The notes beneath the pieces are model-generated. The model was not told the DNA's origin and did not search any database. It worked only from the letters and a program-made list of their open reading frames with translations. A DNA stretch of 64,000 bases from Berberis thunbergii (taxonomy: Eukaryota > Streptophyta > Magnoliopsida > Ranunculales > Berberidaceae), in assembly GCA_003290165.1 (NCBI GenBank), contig QNQO01000196.1, forward strand, positions 1 through 64,000, read 5' to 3'. Shown one piece after another: positions 10,561 through 21,852 of this stretch (the stretch's first letter is position 1; the number at the start of each line of letters is the position of its first letter). Position numbers and translations under genes: made by a program.

Positions 10561-12270
10561 TATAACTTGAAGAGGCATTCAGAGAAGGTTGACCATTATC
10601 TTAAAGGCAGTAGTGGCAAGAGTGGGACGAGCAGGAAGATAAGCAGGCAACTCCACTACGTCAGTAACATGATTAAGAGATTGAAAAGGAGGAGACTTAG
10701 AACTTTGACCAGGGTCAACATCCTTCTCGTCAAACAATGGGTTGTCCTCGAAGTCAACTATTGTCTCTGTGCTAGTCAGATCACAAGACCGTTTGATAGC
10801 AAGCTGCAACATCTTATTATTGGTGCCACGAGGGTCATCATCAGACCACCTGGCAAAATCAGGCATGCCATGAGTAGAGATGAGGTTCCTATCATGCTCG
10901 TCCAACGGACGAGACACCTCTTGTTTGCTCCTCTCCATAGTTTGATTTGTCTTCTCAGCCTCTAGAGCAGCAAGGTGAGCCTCTTATCCGTCAACATTTT
11001 TAGACAATCTCGGACGAAGAGCAGTCTGAGTAGCACCTTAAACAGAACTAGCAAGCCGCTTCCTCTTTGGGACACAACCAGAGTTAATAGCGAGTTGCTT
11101 CGATAGGCTGGCAGGCCCAGAGAGCTTCCTTTTTCTAGTGGTCGAGCCAACACCACCAGCAGCTGCAGAAGCATTGAGATCCGTAACCCTCCTAGCTAAG
11201 CTGACTTTCTCATCAATGCTAGAATCATCAACGCAAACAGGAGTAGCACGCTCCTCCCCCTCGTTAGAAACAACAACAACGTCGCTAGCACGAGCAATAG
11301 TGACTTTAGCAGCTCAAGCCTCAATAAATGTCGCATGCTCTGCCTCATTCATAGTGTACAAACTACTATGCTCGATAACATTCGAAGCAAGGAAGGCCTC
11401 CACAACAACTCGAGGAAGCTTAAGAAATTGGTCACAGACCGCCTGTTCCTCTGCAATCAAGTACAATTCCTTCCACTTTTTGGGCTCCTGAAATGACAGC
11501 ATAATATGCCGATTCTGCAACTTGAAGTAACCAGAATCAATGGGCACATAAAACCAGAACCTTGCCCAACCCTTCTAATCTTCTATGAGCTTCCCAAAAC
11601 AAGCAAGGGAACGGAGAAAGCAAATATGACTGCTGCATACATTAAGCCTTCCACAACGCGCAAAATCTTCGTATTCAAAGGGATTCCATACATAATGTCT
11701 CTTGCCACGGTTGAAACCATGACCCTCCAGCCGTTGGGTCCCATTTGAGCAGAAGCATATCCCAAATAAATTCAAATACGCCTAGAAGATCTCTGGGGTT
11801 GGAAGTCAAAAACCTAATTCGAACATGCCAGGATACAACGCAATGTAGCCAAGCCTCAGATGGCAAAGATTGTCATCATTCCTAAGTAAGATAATCTCAA
11901 GGTGATATGACAGTGAAAACTCATAGCAAACACTATCCAAAGTCGCATGTGTCGCCTATTGGGCAAGAAAAACGCCTCGTAGGTATCAAGTGCCTCACCA
12001 CTTAGCATCCTGACAACAAACATGAGAAAAAAGTTGTGCAAAAAAGAAAATGAAAAAGGAGAGAAAAAGTAAACTTTGATAATGAAGATAGCGTAAAGAA
12101 ATAAACACAAATCTCATACCCTCTTTTATAGGGTTGGGCAACGAAAATACTACTAATGGGAAGACATGCAAGATATGATGGCTGAACGAAATCTCAAAAA
12201 TTGCGCCGAAATGAACAAGCAAATGAGACATTAGAATAACAACCGTATCGACAACTGTTAACGGCATTAA
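10560..12270 (-). pseudogene. Antisense accessory ORF of element B, broken
   Basis: Minus-strand frames (11995-12267, 11856-12110, 11575-11775, 11314-11547, 10962-11174, 10579-10938) chain into one degraded protein. It begins near 12020 with SGEALDTYEAFFLPNRR, the counterpart of DALDTCEAFFSPKR in the plus-strand copies at 23858 and 28630. It passes a PNGWRVMV block (about 11725) typical of the PF04195-like family, then a Ser/Leu-rich middle and the acidic-basic segment SRPLDEHDRNLISTHGM (about 10915-10863). Many frameshifts are present. It lies antisense to pol and directly upstream of the element's polypurine tract and LTR. Confidence 0.65.
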
Positions 12271-12329
12271 GTTCGCTACAATGATGAAAGAAAAAATCCA
12301 ACAGTCGTAGAGTTAGTGGCCACATAAGC

Positions 12330-12869
12330 ATGCCCACTAACTAAGGGGGAAGTAGCTGATGATACATCAAATAAGACTTGAACCACGACCGTACATGTGA
12401 CAAATATCATCTATCACGAGGACCAGGTGCTTCAGTTCAGGCCTGACCTGCTAAGGTCGAAAAGGCAGGTTCAGTCATTAAAGCCCAAAAGGCCCTTCAG
12501 AACAGATCGTAATCAAAGGCCCGAATCGAGACCCAACGAACTCTCCTTTAAAGAACATAGATGTTACGAAGGAGACAAGTCATGGTAGGAATCACTCTCA
12601 GAATGACGTATCTCAATGAAGGAGGATATTATTACATAGAACGTCTCCCATCATCACGCCCTACATGTTTTAGTCACGCAGATACTTAATAACGGACATT
12701 ATATAAGGTAAATGAAACATTCAACAAAATGTATGTACTTTTAACTGAACTTTGTTCAAATTTAGTCTTCTCCCACTGATTTACTGTCTTGAGCATCAAA
12801 ATGCCTTTAGCCACGAAAAAGTGGTATTTGGCAATCTAACCGTGTTTTTTATCGGATTTAGATGCATCA
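12330..12869 (+). mobile_element. 3' LTR of element B (LTR family 2, 513 bp) with polypurine tract
   Basis: A polypurine tract CTAAGGGGGAAGTAGC (about 12341-12356) is followed by the LTR 12357-12869, starting TGATGATACATCAAAT and ending GATTTAGATGCATCA. The 3' end was confirmed by comparison with the solo copy at 49787-50210, which has an exact TSD. Family 2 shares only its first bases with family 1. Other family-2 copies are on the minus strand at 22999-23537, 28189-28333 (partial), about 28960-29506, 49787-50210 and 62479-63010. Confidence 0.85.
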
Positions 12870-13572
12870 TAGTGAATATCCCAATCCAAATAATTTCACT
12901 AGTTGAATCACAACAAATCTGATAAGTTAGGAAGGTAGTATGAATGTTGTCCTGTCCAAAGAAAACTTTGGGAAGTAATAGGGTTCGAAGCAATATAGAT
13001 CTGATAAGAAATTACCAAACCTGTGCAGACACACCCAGCGCAGAACCCGTAGCTTCCTTCGCTCACGAAAGCTCTCTTGCTGACAAGCAGAGCAAGAGAG
13101 AAGAAGAGTTACACTCACTTATTGGCCCTTCTGCATGGGTAGCAGGAGCTACTTGTATTCCTGTTTAAAAAAAAAAAATTCACTACCACGGATATTGCAA
13201 GGACTGGTAGAGCAGAGGCATGCAATGCAATGGAGTACTTGGAGGGTAAAACTAAAAAACCTTAAAGCACCAAAAAAAGGGATAATTAAAGATTTTCAAG
13301 TTTCCTACCTTTCATATAGTTATCGGCTTATGACTCACTTTAACTTTGGAGTGTCTTCACATGAGGTTAAGGAAAAATCTTGTGTCGTGAGAGTTATTGT
13401 AGGTGTTATTGCTAGAGAAGGTTCACTAATCCGTCGTTAAATGAGAGAGTAGGTGTGATAGCTACATGCCTCCCCAACTTGCGTTTTGTGCAACTAAAAC
13501 CTGTGAACGTCTCTAGACACAATTCAGGGAGAACATTTAACCTTGTTCCAATTGAAGTTATGAAATAGTTGT
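12870..13572. other. Unassigned interval between retrotransposon LTRs
   Basis: No recognisable gene. An A-run at 13168-13180 follows an open but featureless stretch (12944-13168). A 101-codon ORF at 13135-13440 has no recognisable domain. It may be a retroposed or intergenic remnant. Confidence 0.4.
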
Positions 13573-15223
13573 TGATGATACATTAAACTGTCTTTTGATC
13601 AGCATCATACATGTGCCATAATAATTTAGTCAACAAAACAAAGTAGGCCCGATTGCATGTTCAATTCAGCAAGCCCCAAATATCACTAAGTCCATCATTG
13701 GCAGGATCCAGACATCCAGGTCCAAGTTGCAATGAGTCATTAAGCCCACACATCATGCTTTCAGGCCCAATATTCGTAAGACCTCTAAGCAGTGGCGGAA
13801 CCATGATTTTATTTAGTGGGCGAAATGACAAATAATTATTAATTGATAATAGTAGTTATTAATGGTGGAGCTAAAAAAAATTCCTACCCGAACTAATAAC
13901 TAATAAAAATTACAACTATAAAAAATATATTACATATACCAAATTGAATCCAGTGTTGTCCAATTTTAAGTCAAAATAAAGTCACAATACCAATAACCTA
14001 TGCAAGGGGCAAACGACCATAATAACTAGAATATATAACTAAAATCACAAAATAATTAGAATAAATTTCTAGTTGAAGCTAAAAAAAATCTGAAATTGCA
14101 AATATAATAATATCCTAATACAATTTCATAGAAAAATGGTCTATATGAAGCTCAAATTTTGTACAAGTTGGCTAATGGTATATACTTTTATTTAATTCTA
14201 TAGTTATTATTTTAGATATTAATTTCAAATATTTTTTGGAGGTTTTATACCACTTGTGAACAAACAATTCATTTATTTAAGTTTGCTATTACATATACAA
14301 TTGCGTTGAAAATAAAAACGGTAGGGGCATGTCACAATGACAGATATAGTAATTGTGAATAGTCATAAGGAAATCATATGCTCTGAGATGACCAAAAATA
14401 AGTTTTTATTAAACTAAATAATTTTTTAATATTTGCAATAACTAATAAAAATTGAATTAAATAAAATAGGCTAGTAACAATGATGAAGAATAGTAATTAA
14501 CAATAAATATAAAAAAATGTGTAGTTAATAACCATAAATAAATCTTTCACTCAAAAAGTATCGAACTTGAGTCATTTACTAAAAATAATAAACTTCCAAC
14601 CACTACACCAACAAAGACATATAATAATAGTTGAATGAACAATTGTCATATTATATTATACATTATATATTTTAATTTTTTTGTATGGCTACATATATAG
14701 TAAAAATATTTTCAAAGTTGCCCCCTCGCCCATTAGTAGGTTCGCCTTTGCCTCTAAGGAAAGTATCTGAGAGATCTACCCAAGACTGGCAGTCCAACAA
14801 CACATTGGATTCGACTATAAAACAAATACTAGAGTATAAGTCAAGCAAGAAAACTTCCTTTCATAGACAACGCTTAGAAAGGGAAATCTCTTTTGCAGAT
14901 CTAAGAACACAAAGCGTGTAGGGAAACTATCTCACATGGACAGCTCTTAGTTAGGAAAGGATCTCCAACAATATCTCTTTCCTAAACTACGTCATCCAAA
15001 GCCTAGCCCAACAATGACTCCTATACCATAAAAGAGATATAAGGTCTATGAATTTAAGGTATGCTATAGAAATCCAATTTACAGCTATAAGCCCCTCCTA
15101 AGCCTTATTTAACTTAAACATCGAAGTACCATCGACCGTCACACGGTGATCCTTGACTCACGTGTGTTATTTTTGCAGGTCTAGGTAAGCAATGAGAAAT
15201 GAGAGAAAAAATTGACTATATTA
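13573..15223 (+). mobile_element. LTR of family 1, split by a hAT element
   Basis: 13573-13789 and 14759-15223 align in order with the LTR at 7713-8358: TGATGATACATTAAAC start, AGGCCCGATTGCATGTTCAA, later ATACTAGAGTATAAGTCAAG, AAGGATCTCCAACAATATC, and end ATTGACTATATTA. Without the insertion and one TSD copy it is 682 bp. No polypurine tract precedes it and the flanking 5-mers (gttgt and gattc) do not match. It is therefore a solo LTR or remnant whose TSD has decayed. Confidence 0.8.
13782..14758. mobile_element. Non-autonomous hAT element (961 bp) with perfect 8-bp TSD
   Basis: Element 13790-14750. The 8-bp TSD cctctaag is exact (13782-13789 and 14751-14758). Imperfect terminal inverted repeats: left CAGTGGCGGAACCA, right (reverse complement) CAAAGGCGAACCTA, both followed by GGGCGA-type sequence further in. 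The interior is AT-rich with no transposase or recognisable captured gene. It sits inside a family-1 LTR, so it is younger than that LTR. Confidence 0.9.
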
Positions 15224-16360
15224 GATTCTTTTAGTGCATTCCGAAGAAATATTTTAGAATAGTGAACTAGTACATGCTTTTGGACTTGGATCTCTAAAAT
15301 AAGTATCATTTGCAAAAAAAAAAAAAACAAACAAACAAACAAACAAACAAACAATTCAACAGATCAATACTTATAATTCATCATGATCATTTGTAACAAA
15401 GCTCATCCATGTCATACATGTTCTTGGATCAGGCCATAACATCATTTGATTTAACAATATGATTATGGAACAGTAATTTTTCATTACTATAGCCACTAGG
15501 CCTTTTATTAGTGGCCAATAATGCAAGGAGCATATGATGCCCAAGATGCAAATATTGTCTCATTTAGCATTATTTTTTTATTTTTATTTTTTTAAGGGTG
15601 AGGGTTCAAAGAATGGCAGGGAAAGACAAAATACATGACATTGTGGCAGAAATTTGTATAGCCTGGCTATCATCTTACAAAATGTCCAATAAAGATAAGA
15701 TGGTTTAGGAGAGATATGAGACAACTCCATTTTGTTTTCAATGGCGCTCTTTTACTAATCTTGATTATGAAACGGACCCAAAGCAGCCTTGTGGCTCCCA
15801 CTGGCTCCCCGCAATTTGCTTGCTTGCTAGAAGAGGACATGTGCTTCAATGATGTTGGCTTACCACAAACTGACCGTTGAACAGAAAAGCCCCTAATGAC
15901 CCCATCCCCTACTTTTACTGTATTGTGTGCATGTGTTCTCTTCTCTCTTGTCCTCCTCTCCAAATTTCTTACGTGACCCATCCACTCTCACCTACACTAA
16001 TCACTCAATCACTAGTGTTTCTTCCTTCTTCATTCAAAGTTGTTCAAACAATGAACAACAGAAAATGTCACATATCAAACACTTTGCTTTCTTTCACTCT
16101 CTACTTGTCTCCATCTTCGCCATCAAATTTCATTCACACCTCCCTTTCACCCAACCTACAAACTAAGTTGGATTTTTATGTCATCGTACCCAGTACGTTT
16201 AATTTTGAAGGTATCTGTCTCCATCTCGAGGTCCATCGGCTAAGGTGTGCGTTGCATCGGTCCCATTTGCGAGAACATTTACACCCCATGATGATTAGAC
16301 CCTTCGATGGTTAATTTTTTTTTTGGAAGGTGTGCAGAGTTTTCAGGACCCAAACATAAG
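15224..16360. other. Intergenic region upstream of the GRAS island; (AAAC)n microsatellite
   Basis: 15314-15352 is an A-run running into seven AAAC units. 15860-16170 is pyrimidine-rich, with a TATA-like and leader-like look and a 33-codon hydrophobic-start ORF (ATG near 16068), but I see no downstream gene it could belong to. Nothing else is supportable. Confidence 0.5.
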
Positions 16361-16550
16361 AGAAATTCTAAATGGCGAGGAAGTGGGCGAGGAAATCAGC
16401 GAGAGAGGGAGAGAGGGGATCGCTCATCCCCCTTAGAATGTGTACATGAAAAATGACGACATGCATCTTGAGAGAGATGGCAGTCCCCTCTGTCCCTCCT
16501 TCGCTGCCGGCTTCCTTGCTGTGTAGAACAGCTCTATTAATAAAGAAAGT
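16360..16550. mobile_element. Foldback MITE, degenerate copy
   Basis: Starts GAGAAATTCTAAATGGCGAGG, closely matching the start of the palindromic element at 46419 (GGAAATTCTAAATGTCGAGG). The left segment (16372-16416, GCGAGGAA...GGGCGAGGAAATCAGCGAG) pairs imperfectly with the reverse complement of 16485-16535 (...CCCCTCTGTCCCTCCTTCGCTGCC). It resembles an older, decayed member of the same foldback family. No clear TSD was found. Confidence 0.55.
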
Positions 16551-17042
16551 TGCATAGTATTGCTTGAATTCGAATGATCAAACAGATATAATTAGAAAGA
16601 GAGGAGGGGTTTTCGGGCTAATGGCAATGCGGCTTATTTAGACGGGATCGAGAAGGACAGATTAGTTTAATACTGTTTGACAATAATTGATCGAGGTCAT
16701 CATTAGATATCAACACCACCTGATCCTCAATAAATATTTTTAAATAAACATAAGATGGAGCTAAATTATATAGAAATCAGAACTTTGTTTTAACAGGTAA
16801 ATTAAAAATTCTTTCGCTATTAAGTTGATTATTATAAGTACTTATAAAGTCTAACAAGTAGGAGATCAGTTCCACTTGCGGTTTGTTGTTACATGAAAGT
16901 TTCACTATAAAATTGTTTTGGTTGCATTTGTTTGGTAGAATAGTATTATTATAGATACATGTTCAAGTTCTTAAAGACAATGAAGTTTTGGATGGGTGTA
17001 CATCTCACGCTCTCTTTCCCTCAGCGCGTTTCCTTGACGATT

Positions 17043-17218
17043 AGAATTTTTTTTTTTTAATACAAGTAGAGTTTTTATAAGATCTCATAACTTACTAAAG
17101 ACCACAATTAGTCAATACACTATAAACATCAAATATGTCGTAAGTTGGGTTTGAACTCATAACCTAGTGATATCATCTGTCAAGCTCTAATCGTTGAGCT
17201 GTCATACCATTAGCTATA
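17043..17218 (-). mobile_element. tRNA-derived SINE
   Basis: On the minus strand the order is a box A-like sequence (GACAGCTCAACGATTAGAGC, about 17206-17187), then a box B-like sequence (GAGTTCAAACCC, about 17161-17150) roughly 35 bp later, a short body, and an A-rich tail (T-run on plus at 17048-17059). This is the layout of tRNA-related SINEs transcribed by RNA polymerase III. The target duplication is not clear. Confidence 0.6.
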
Positions 17219-18058
17219 TTTTAAGCTGCATGATTCGACTCACACAAACCATGCAACAGTTGAGTCGAGACTGGCCAGAATTGAACATGCTGACCTAAAG
17301 GAGCGGCCCCAAGTGCAGTTAGTTACTAAACTATCTGAGCCAACCCTGGTGGGTGATTTCTTGAATAATCTAACTTGTCGTTTTTCAGATAGGAAATTAA
17401 ACATGCACACAATTGATACGACAATGGTAGTTATAGACCTCATCTAAATCTTGATCACATCAAACATATCTTTGATTATTTAAGCACTCACGCTCTTCTG
17501 ATGTGAGCTTATTAATTAATTATTAGTTGTTAATTTGGCGTCTAATCCTGCAATATATTAGTAGAAAAACCACATCTGATCACCTTTGTGTCAACTACAT
17601 ACATGGTTTCATTGTCAGTGTCATGCATGATCTATCACACTGGGCAAATTACTATACCGTTCACGATTTAATTTGTTGTGGATTAAGCTTCTTGATCGAA
17701 CCTACTAAACTGCTAGACAGCAATGTTAATTATATATCTCTTTATAATTTCAGCTCATACAGGACAATCTTACTTCAATTTTCATACCAGTTGAGCCATT
17801 GTGGATGTATTGGTACCTGCATAATATGCATTACTTGTCCTGTGAAAGTTATTTTATTGTGTGTCATTGATTTTCTTTCCAATTTGCATGTTTGTGTATA
17901 GGGACTTGTTTAAGTACATGTTTTGTTTCTGCTTTCATTGTTTCTCTGCACAATCAACCACAAAGAAAAAAAAGTTGGTATTGCTAAACTGTACACACCT
18001 GTTGCATGTTTGCATTCAATTTGGTCCCCAGTTCAATTTACTGCTAAATCGTTACGCA

Positions 18059-18060
<2 letters not shown>

Positions 18061-18094
<34 letters not shown>
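18061..18094. repeat. (TA)n microsatellite
   Basis: About 16 uninterrupted TA units. The surrounding 17220-18540 region is AT-rich intergenic DNA in which I see no gene. Confidence 0.95.
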
Positions 18095-18096
<2 letters not shown>

Positions 18097-18539
18097 CATA
18101 ATGTTTGCAATATATGACTTAATTTGAAATTTTGAATGACATTTTCATTGTTCTTGTGTTTATGATAATTGGAAATGAAAATCTAGATTGAGTCCTTGTT
18201 TGCATATGGAGAAAACGTAATATAGAACTCTTCATGGCTGGACATAGCTTAGTCATGCCGTCTTGATCAATCAGATATCAATTAAGTTGATAGGCGTGTG
18301 ACAAATTGTATCATAAATTCAAATTTAATATGCTTGTGACAAATAATATCACAAATTCAAGATTCAACCCCATAGTCTCACTGTGGTGACATATCACATC
18401 AGATATTGTTGTGGGTGGGAATGAACCTTTTCTAATCTGATACAACAAAATTGACAACCACGGCTATTTATTACTTGCCTGCCATTATAATTCAAGATGT
18501 TTGTACAATTTTTGAAGAGGGTTAGCTTGTTGGTAAAAA

Positions 18540-19070
18540 CGCCTTTATTAAATTAGAACTATACAACATAATTTTACTTATTTATTTAATTGCATTATTC
18601 TTCTTTGATTGCTACTAAACAACCTTAAAGTAATTTGTATCAATTTATAACAGACAGAATAACTTATGTTCACAGACTTAAGTGCCTGTCTTCATCAACA
18701 AAATCGCCTACCTATAGTGCACCCGAGGTGCAATTATCTGCCATTCTCCAAAGTTTGCTCTAAAAACTGATAGATTATTGTCCGCTTAACCAAGTATAGC
18801 CAAAAATGTCATCACATTACTGAACTAATTAAAATACTTCACACAAAAGTTATTCCAACGTCAAGCCACATCAAAATCCAACTTCAAGCTGCCATTTTCA
18901 CACCCTTCACTAGTTAAGTCCAAACACGATACACATTTCCTTTGGCGCGAATTGGCCAAATTCGTCAAGTCGATCTCCTTCACAAAACGGGTTGACCCAC
19001 TCTTAACTATTAAAGATTAGATTTTTTTCTGGCTTAGGTTATGTACCTTTCTTTGGGTCGTCTTCTAAAC
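18540..19070. other. Distal upstream region of the GRAS gene
   Basis: AT-rich, no gene seen. It grades into the promoter region proper at about 19070. Confidence 0.4.
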
Positions 19071-19071
19071 C

Positions 19072-19170
19072 TATCCTTCCATCCATCCATCCATCCATCC
19101 ACGATCAATTTCTTTTCACTTTCTCTTTACGTTTCGGTTGGTTTAGCTTCAGCTTCAGCACAGCACAGCA
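19072..19170. repeat. (ATCC)n and (CAGCA)n short tandem repeats upstream of the GRAS gene
   Basis: ATCC is repeated about six times at 19077-19101. CAGCACAGCACAGCACAGCA lies around 19153-19176. Both are in the upstream region of the GRAS gene and are likely length-polymorphic. Confidence 0.9.
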
Positions 19171-19183
19171 CAGCACAACCTTT

Positions 19184-19830
19184 GTGGGCCCTCTTCCTCT
19201 TCAGTCCACAGCATGTGGGCCCTTAAAACCGTCCAAAAAGAACGGAGCCTAGTTCGCTATACATGGCGCCTACCCATCTTTCCACATCAACTCCAGCCAA
19301 TGTCCCCTTTTCTTTCCCTCCTTATCTTTTTCCACTTTCACATTTTACTGTGAGTGATGATTGGATGGGTAGGTGATTTACTGTGTGGGGGCTCCAAGTA
19401 AAAAAAGTAGCGCGATCTTCGAAACGTGCGGTGGAGATTTTGTTTCTTGGTTCAATGCAAAACGATGACGTCATCAAATTGAGATGAAGAGAGATGGGCG
19501 CCGTATAACGACGTCTCGTGGTGAAACTTAAAAATAGAAAGGGCCTAGATAGCTCGGCAATTGAGGCAGAACACGTGGCAAGGCAGACTATGTGGTGTCC
19601 TTTCGAGCCTGGTCTAATATGGGACCCACTTTTGGAGTGGATGCCACGTCACTCTTATGTCCACAACTCAAAGTGAGATAGCAAAAACTTTCTTTCATGC
19701 TTTCTTTTCCGTTCTTTTCTCATTTTTTTCCTCCACTTGAATGATATTTTCCCGTTTGAGCGAAAGATGTGTGGGTCCCATACTGTTTAATCATCAATGG
19801 CCCTGATTGCTTCAAGTATTTAATAAAAGC
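19184..19830 (+). promoter_or_regulatory. Promoter region of the GRAS gene: four TCP-type sites, G-box, CRE-like palindrome, TATA-like box
   Basis: Direct sequence matches: GTGGGCCC at 19184-19191 and 19215-19222, GGACCCAC (reverse of GTGGGTCC) at 19622-19629 and GTGGGTCC at 19771-19778, all fitting the TCP-factor consensus GTGGGNCC. The palindrome TGACGTCA (19466-19473) fits bZIP/TGA factors. A G-box CACGTG lies in AACACGTGGCA (19572-19577). A TATA-like TATTTAATAAAAG (19817-19829) would place transcription start near 19850, just before a long pyrimidine-rich leader. Function is inferred from motif knowledge; only the matches are seen. Confidence 0.55.
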
Positions 19831-19927
19831 ACCCCCTTACACCTCTGTCTTCCTCCCCTTCTCCCCACCCACTGAACTCTCTACTCTACTCTTCTTCTCT
19901 CAACCCTACTTCCTTTCCTTCCCTTCC

Positions 19928-19933
19928 ATGTAA
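19928..19933 (+). promoter_or_regulatory. Start-stop upstream ORF (ATG-TAA) in the GRAS 5' leader
   Basis: The predicted 5' leader contains ATGTAA, a minimal upstream ORF of a start codon followed at once by a stop, 59 bases before the main ATG. Start-stop uORFs of exactly this form are known to stall ribosomes and give boron-dependent control in Arabidopsis NIP5;1. Whether it acts here is inference and depends on the true transcription start. Confidence 0.5.
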
Positions 19934-19992
19934 AAATTGTTTTGTTTCCCCGCAAAAGTTTACAAGAAATTTGTTTCTTGACTTGAGTCATA

Positions 19993-20056
19993 ATGGCGAA
20001 TATGTGCGCAGATAGCGGTAATTTAATGGCGATTGCCCAACAAGTGATCAAGCAAA

Positions 20057-20090
<34 letters not shown>

Positions 20091-21852
20091 ACAAACACAT
20101 CCACATCACCACCACAACCACCACCAACAACAACAACAACAACAAGATATACTCTTTGGAGGGATGAACGTGAACCCATTTTCGCAATGGAGTAATGGCG
20201 GATCACAGTATCCACCATCATCATTCGGATTCGGGTTCGGGTTTCCAGATCAGTACCCGGTTGTGGGTGGTGGTGGCGCTTCGTCGTCTGCTGAGATAGT
20301 GGACTCTTCTCTTCACTTCACTCACTTGGACCACTCCACTGGCTTCCGCCTCTCCGATTTAGGTGGCGCCGCCGAGTTTGATTCGGATGAGTGGATGGAA
20401 ACCCTAATCAACGGCGGTGGTGGTGGTAGTGGAGACTCCACCGAGAGTTCAGAACTTCCCTCCGCCACTTGCGACACGTGGCAGAACAGTCTCTACTCCG
20501 ATCCTTTGCTCACTCTGTCTTCATCTCCGCCGTCCGATCTCAACCACCTCGTCGTTTTTCAAGACACAAAACCAGACCCTGACTCGGCTCTCCTCACCTG
20601 GTCACCCCAGGACACGGTGGCGCCACCACCTTCATCACCACAACAACAACAACCACCCAAAAAACTCTTTAAAGACTCACAAAACCAAAAGAAGCAACTT
20701 AGAAGAAAAGAAAGTGAATCACCAGAAACCCAGTCACCATCTCCGCTGCTAAAATCGCTACTCACTTGCGTTCGAATCGTGGACTCAGAACCCGACCGAG
20801 CAATGAAACTACTCGCACGAATCCGCGAATCGGTGTCGGACCGCGGAAATCCAAGCGAGAGGATAGCGTTCTACTTCACGGAAGCGCTTTACAGTCGAAT
20901 TGCATCCAAAGCTGCGTCAGCTACGACATTAGAATCGAATGCGGAAGATCTGACACTGTCATACAAGGCTTTGAATGACGCTTGTCCCTACTCCAAGTTC
21001 GCGCATTTGACAGCCAACCAAGCAATTCTTGAATCGACTGAGTCAGCCACTCGGATTCACATCGTCGACTTCGGAATCGTTCAAGGCCTTCAATGGGCGG
21101 CGCTTCTTCAAGCTCTAGCCACCCGATCCACCGGAAAACCAGAGAAAATCCGAATATCCGGCATTCCAGCAGCCGTTCTCGGCAGTTCTCCGGCGGCGTC
21201 TCTTTACGCCACCGGAAATCGCCTCCGTGACTTCGCTGAGTTGCTTGATCTGAACATCGAGTTTGAGCCGATTCTGACCCCGATTAAGGAACTCAACGAG
21301 TCGAGCTTCCGGGTCGACCCGGAGGAGGTTCTTGCAGTGAATTTCATGCTTCAATTGTATAATCTGCTTGACGAAACCCCAATTGCTGTAGAAAGAGCTT
21401 TGAAGCTCGCCAAGTCGTTGAATCCTAAAGTATTAACTCTGGGGGAGTATGAAGCGAACTTGAATCGGGTAGAGTACTATGATAGATTCAAGGATGCAAT
21501 GAAGTACTACTCGGCTATATTCGAGTCACTAGAACCTGGCTTCGAGAGAGACTCGGAGGATCGAATCCTGGTTGAAAGACTTCTATTCGGGAGACGAATC
21601 GATGGGGTCGTTGGAGCTGGAGAAGGGTCGTTGAGAAGGGAAAGAACAGAGCAGAAAGAGCAATGGAAACGTTGGATGGAAGGGTGTGGGTTCGAATCCA
21701 TTGCTTTAAGCCATTATGCAGTTAGTCAAGCTGATATACTTCTATGGAATTATAATTACAGTTCAAAGTATTCGTTGATGGAGTCTCCACCTGGGTTTCT
21801 TTCTCTTGCTTGGGATGGAACCCCACTCCTCACTGTTTCTTCGTGGCATTGA
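19993..21852 (+). CDS. SCL4/7-like: GRAS transcriptional regulator, SCARECROW-LIKE 4/7 type (619 aa, single exon)
   Basis: An intact intronless ORF; GRAS genes are usually intronless. The N-terminus [20 protein letters not shown] is the hallmark start of the SCL4/SCL7 subfamily. It is followed by a variable low-complexity region with poly-Gln and poly-His (residues about 22-52) and Gly/Ser/Pro-rich sequence. The GRAS domain begins about residue 249 ([20 protein letters not shown], leucine heptad I), with the VHIID core as [14 protein letters not shown] (355-368), leucine heptad II, the PFYRE region ([16 protein letters not shown] near 445; [12 protein letters not shown] near 494) and the SAW motif from [10 protein letters not shown] (558) to the final SSWH. 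The length exceeds the Arabidopsis homologues mainly through the repeat-rich N-terminus. GRAS proteins act in the nucleus through protein contacts; the target pathway cannot be read from sequence. This is the only convincing functional gene in the window. Confidence 0.96.
20050..20145 (+). repeat. CAG/CAA and CAC trinucleotide tracts encoding poly-Gln/His in the GRAS N-terminus
   Basis: 20058-20095 is a mixed CAG/CAA run, 20100-20128 is CAC-rich and 20128-20145 is CAA-rich. Together they give uninterrupted Gln and His runs that are expected to vary in length between alleles. Confidence 0.9.

Noticed and set aside
15877..16314. 145-aa ORF upstream of the GRAS gene
   Set aside because: Pyrimidine-rich intergenic DNA with no domain, no conserved signal and overlapping alternative frames.
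17527..18117. Chain of ORFs of 60-120 codons
   Set aside because: AT-rich intergenic sequence running into a (TA)n tract; hydrophobic composition results from T-rich codons.
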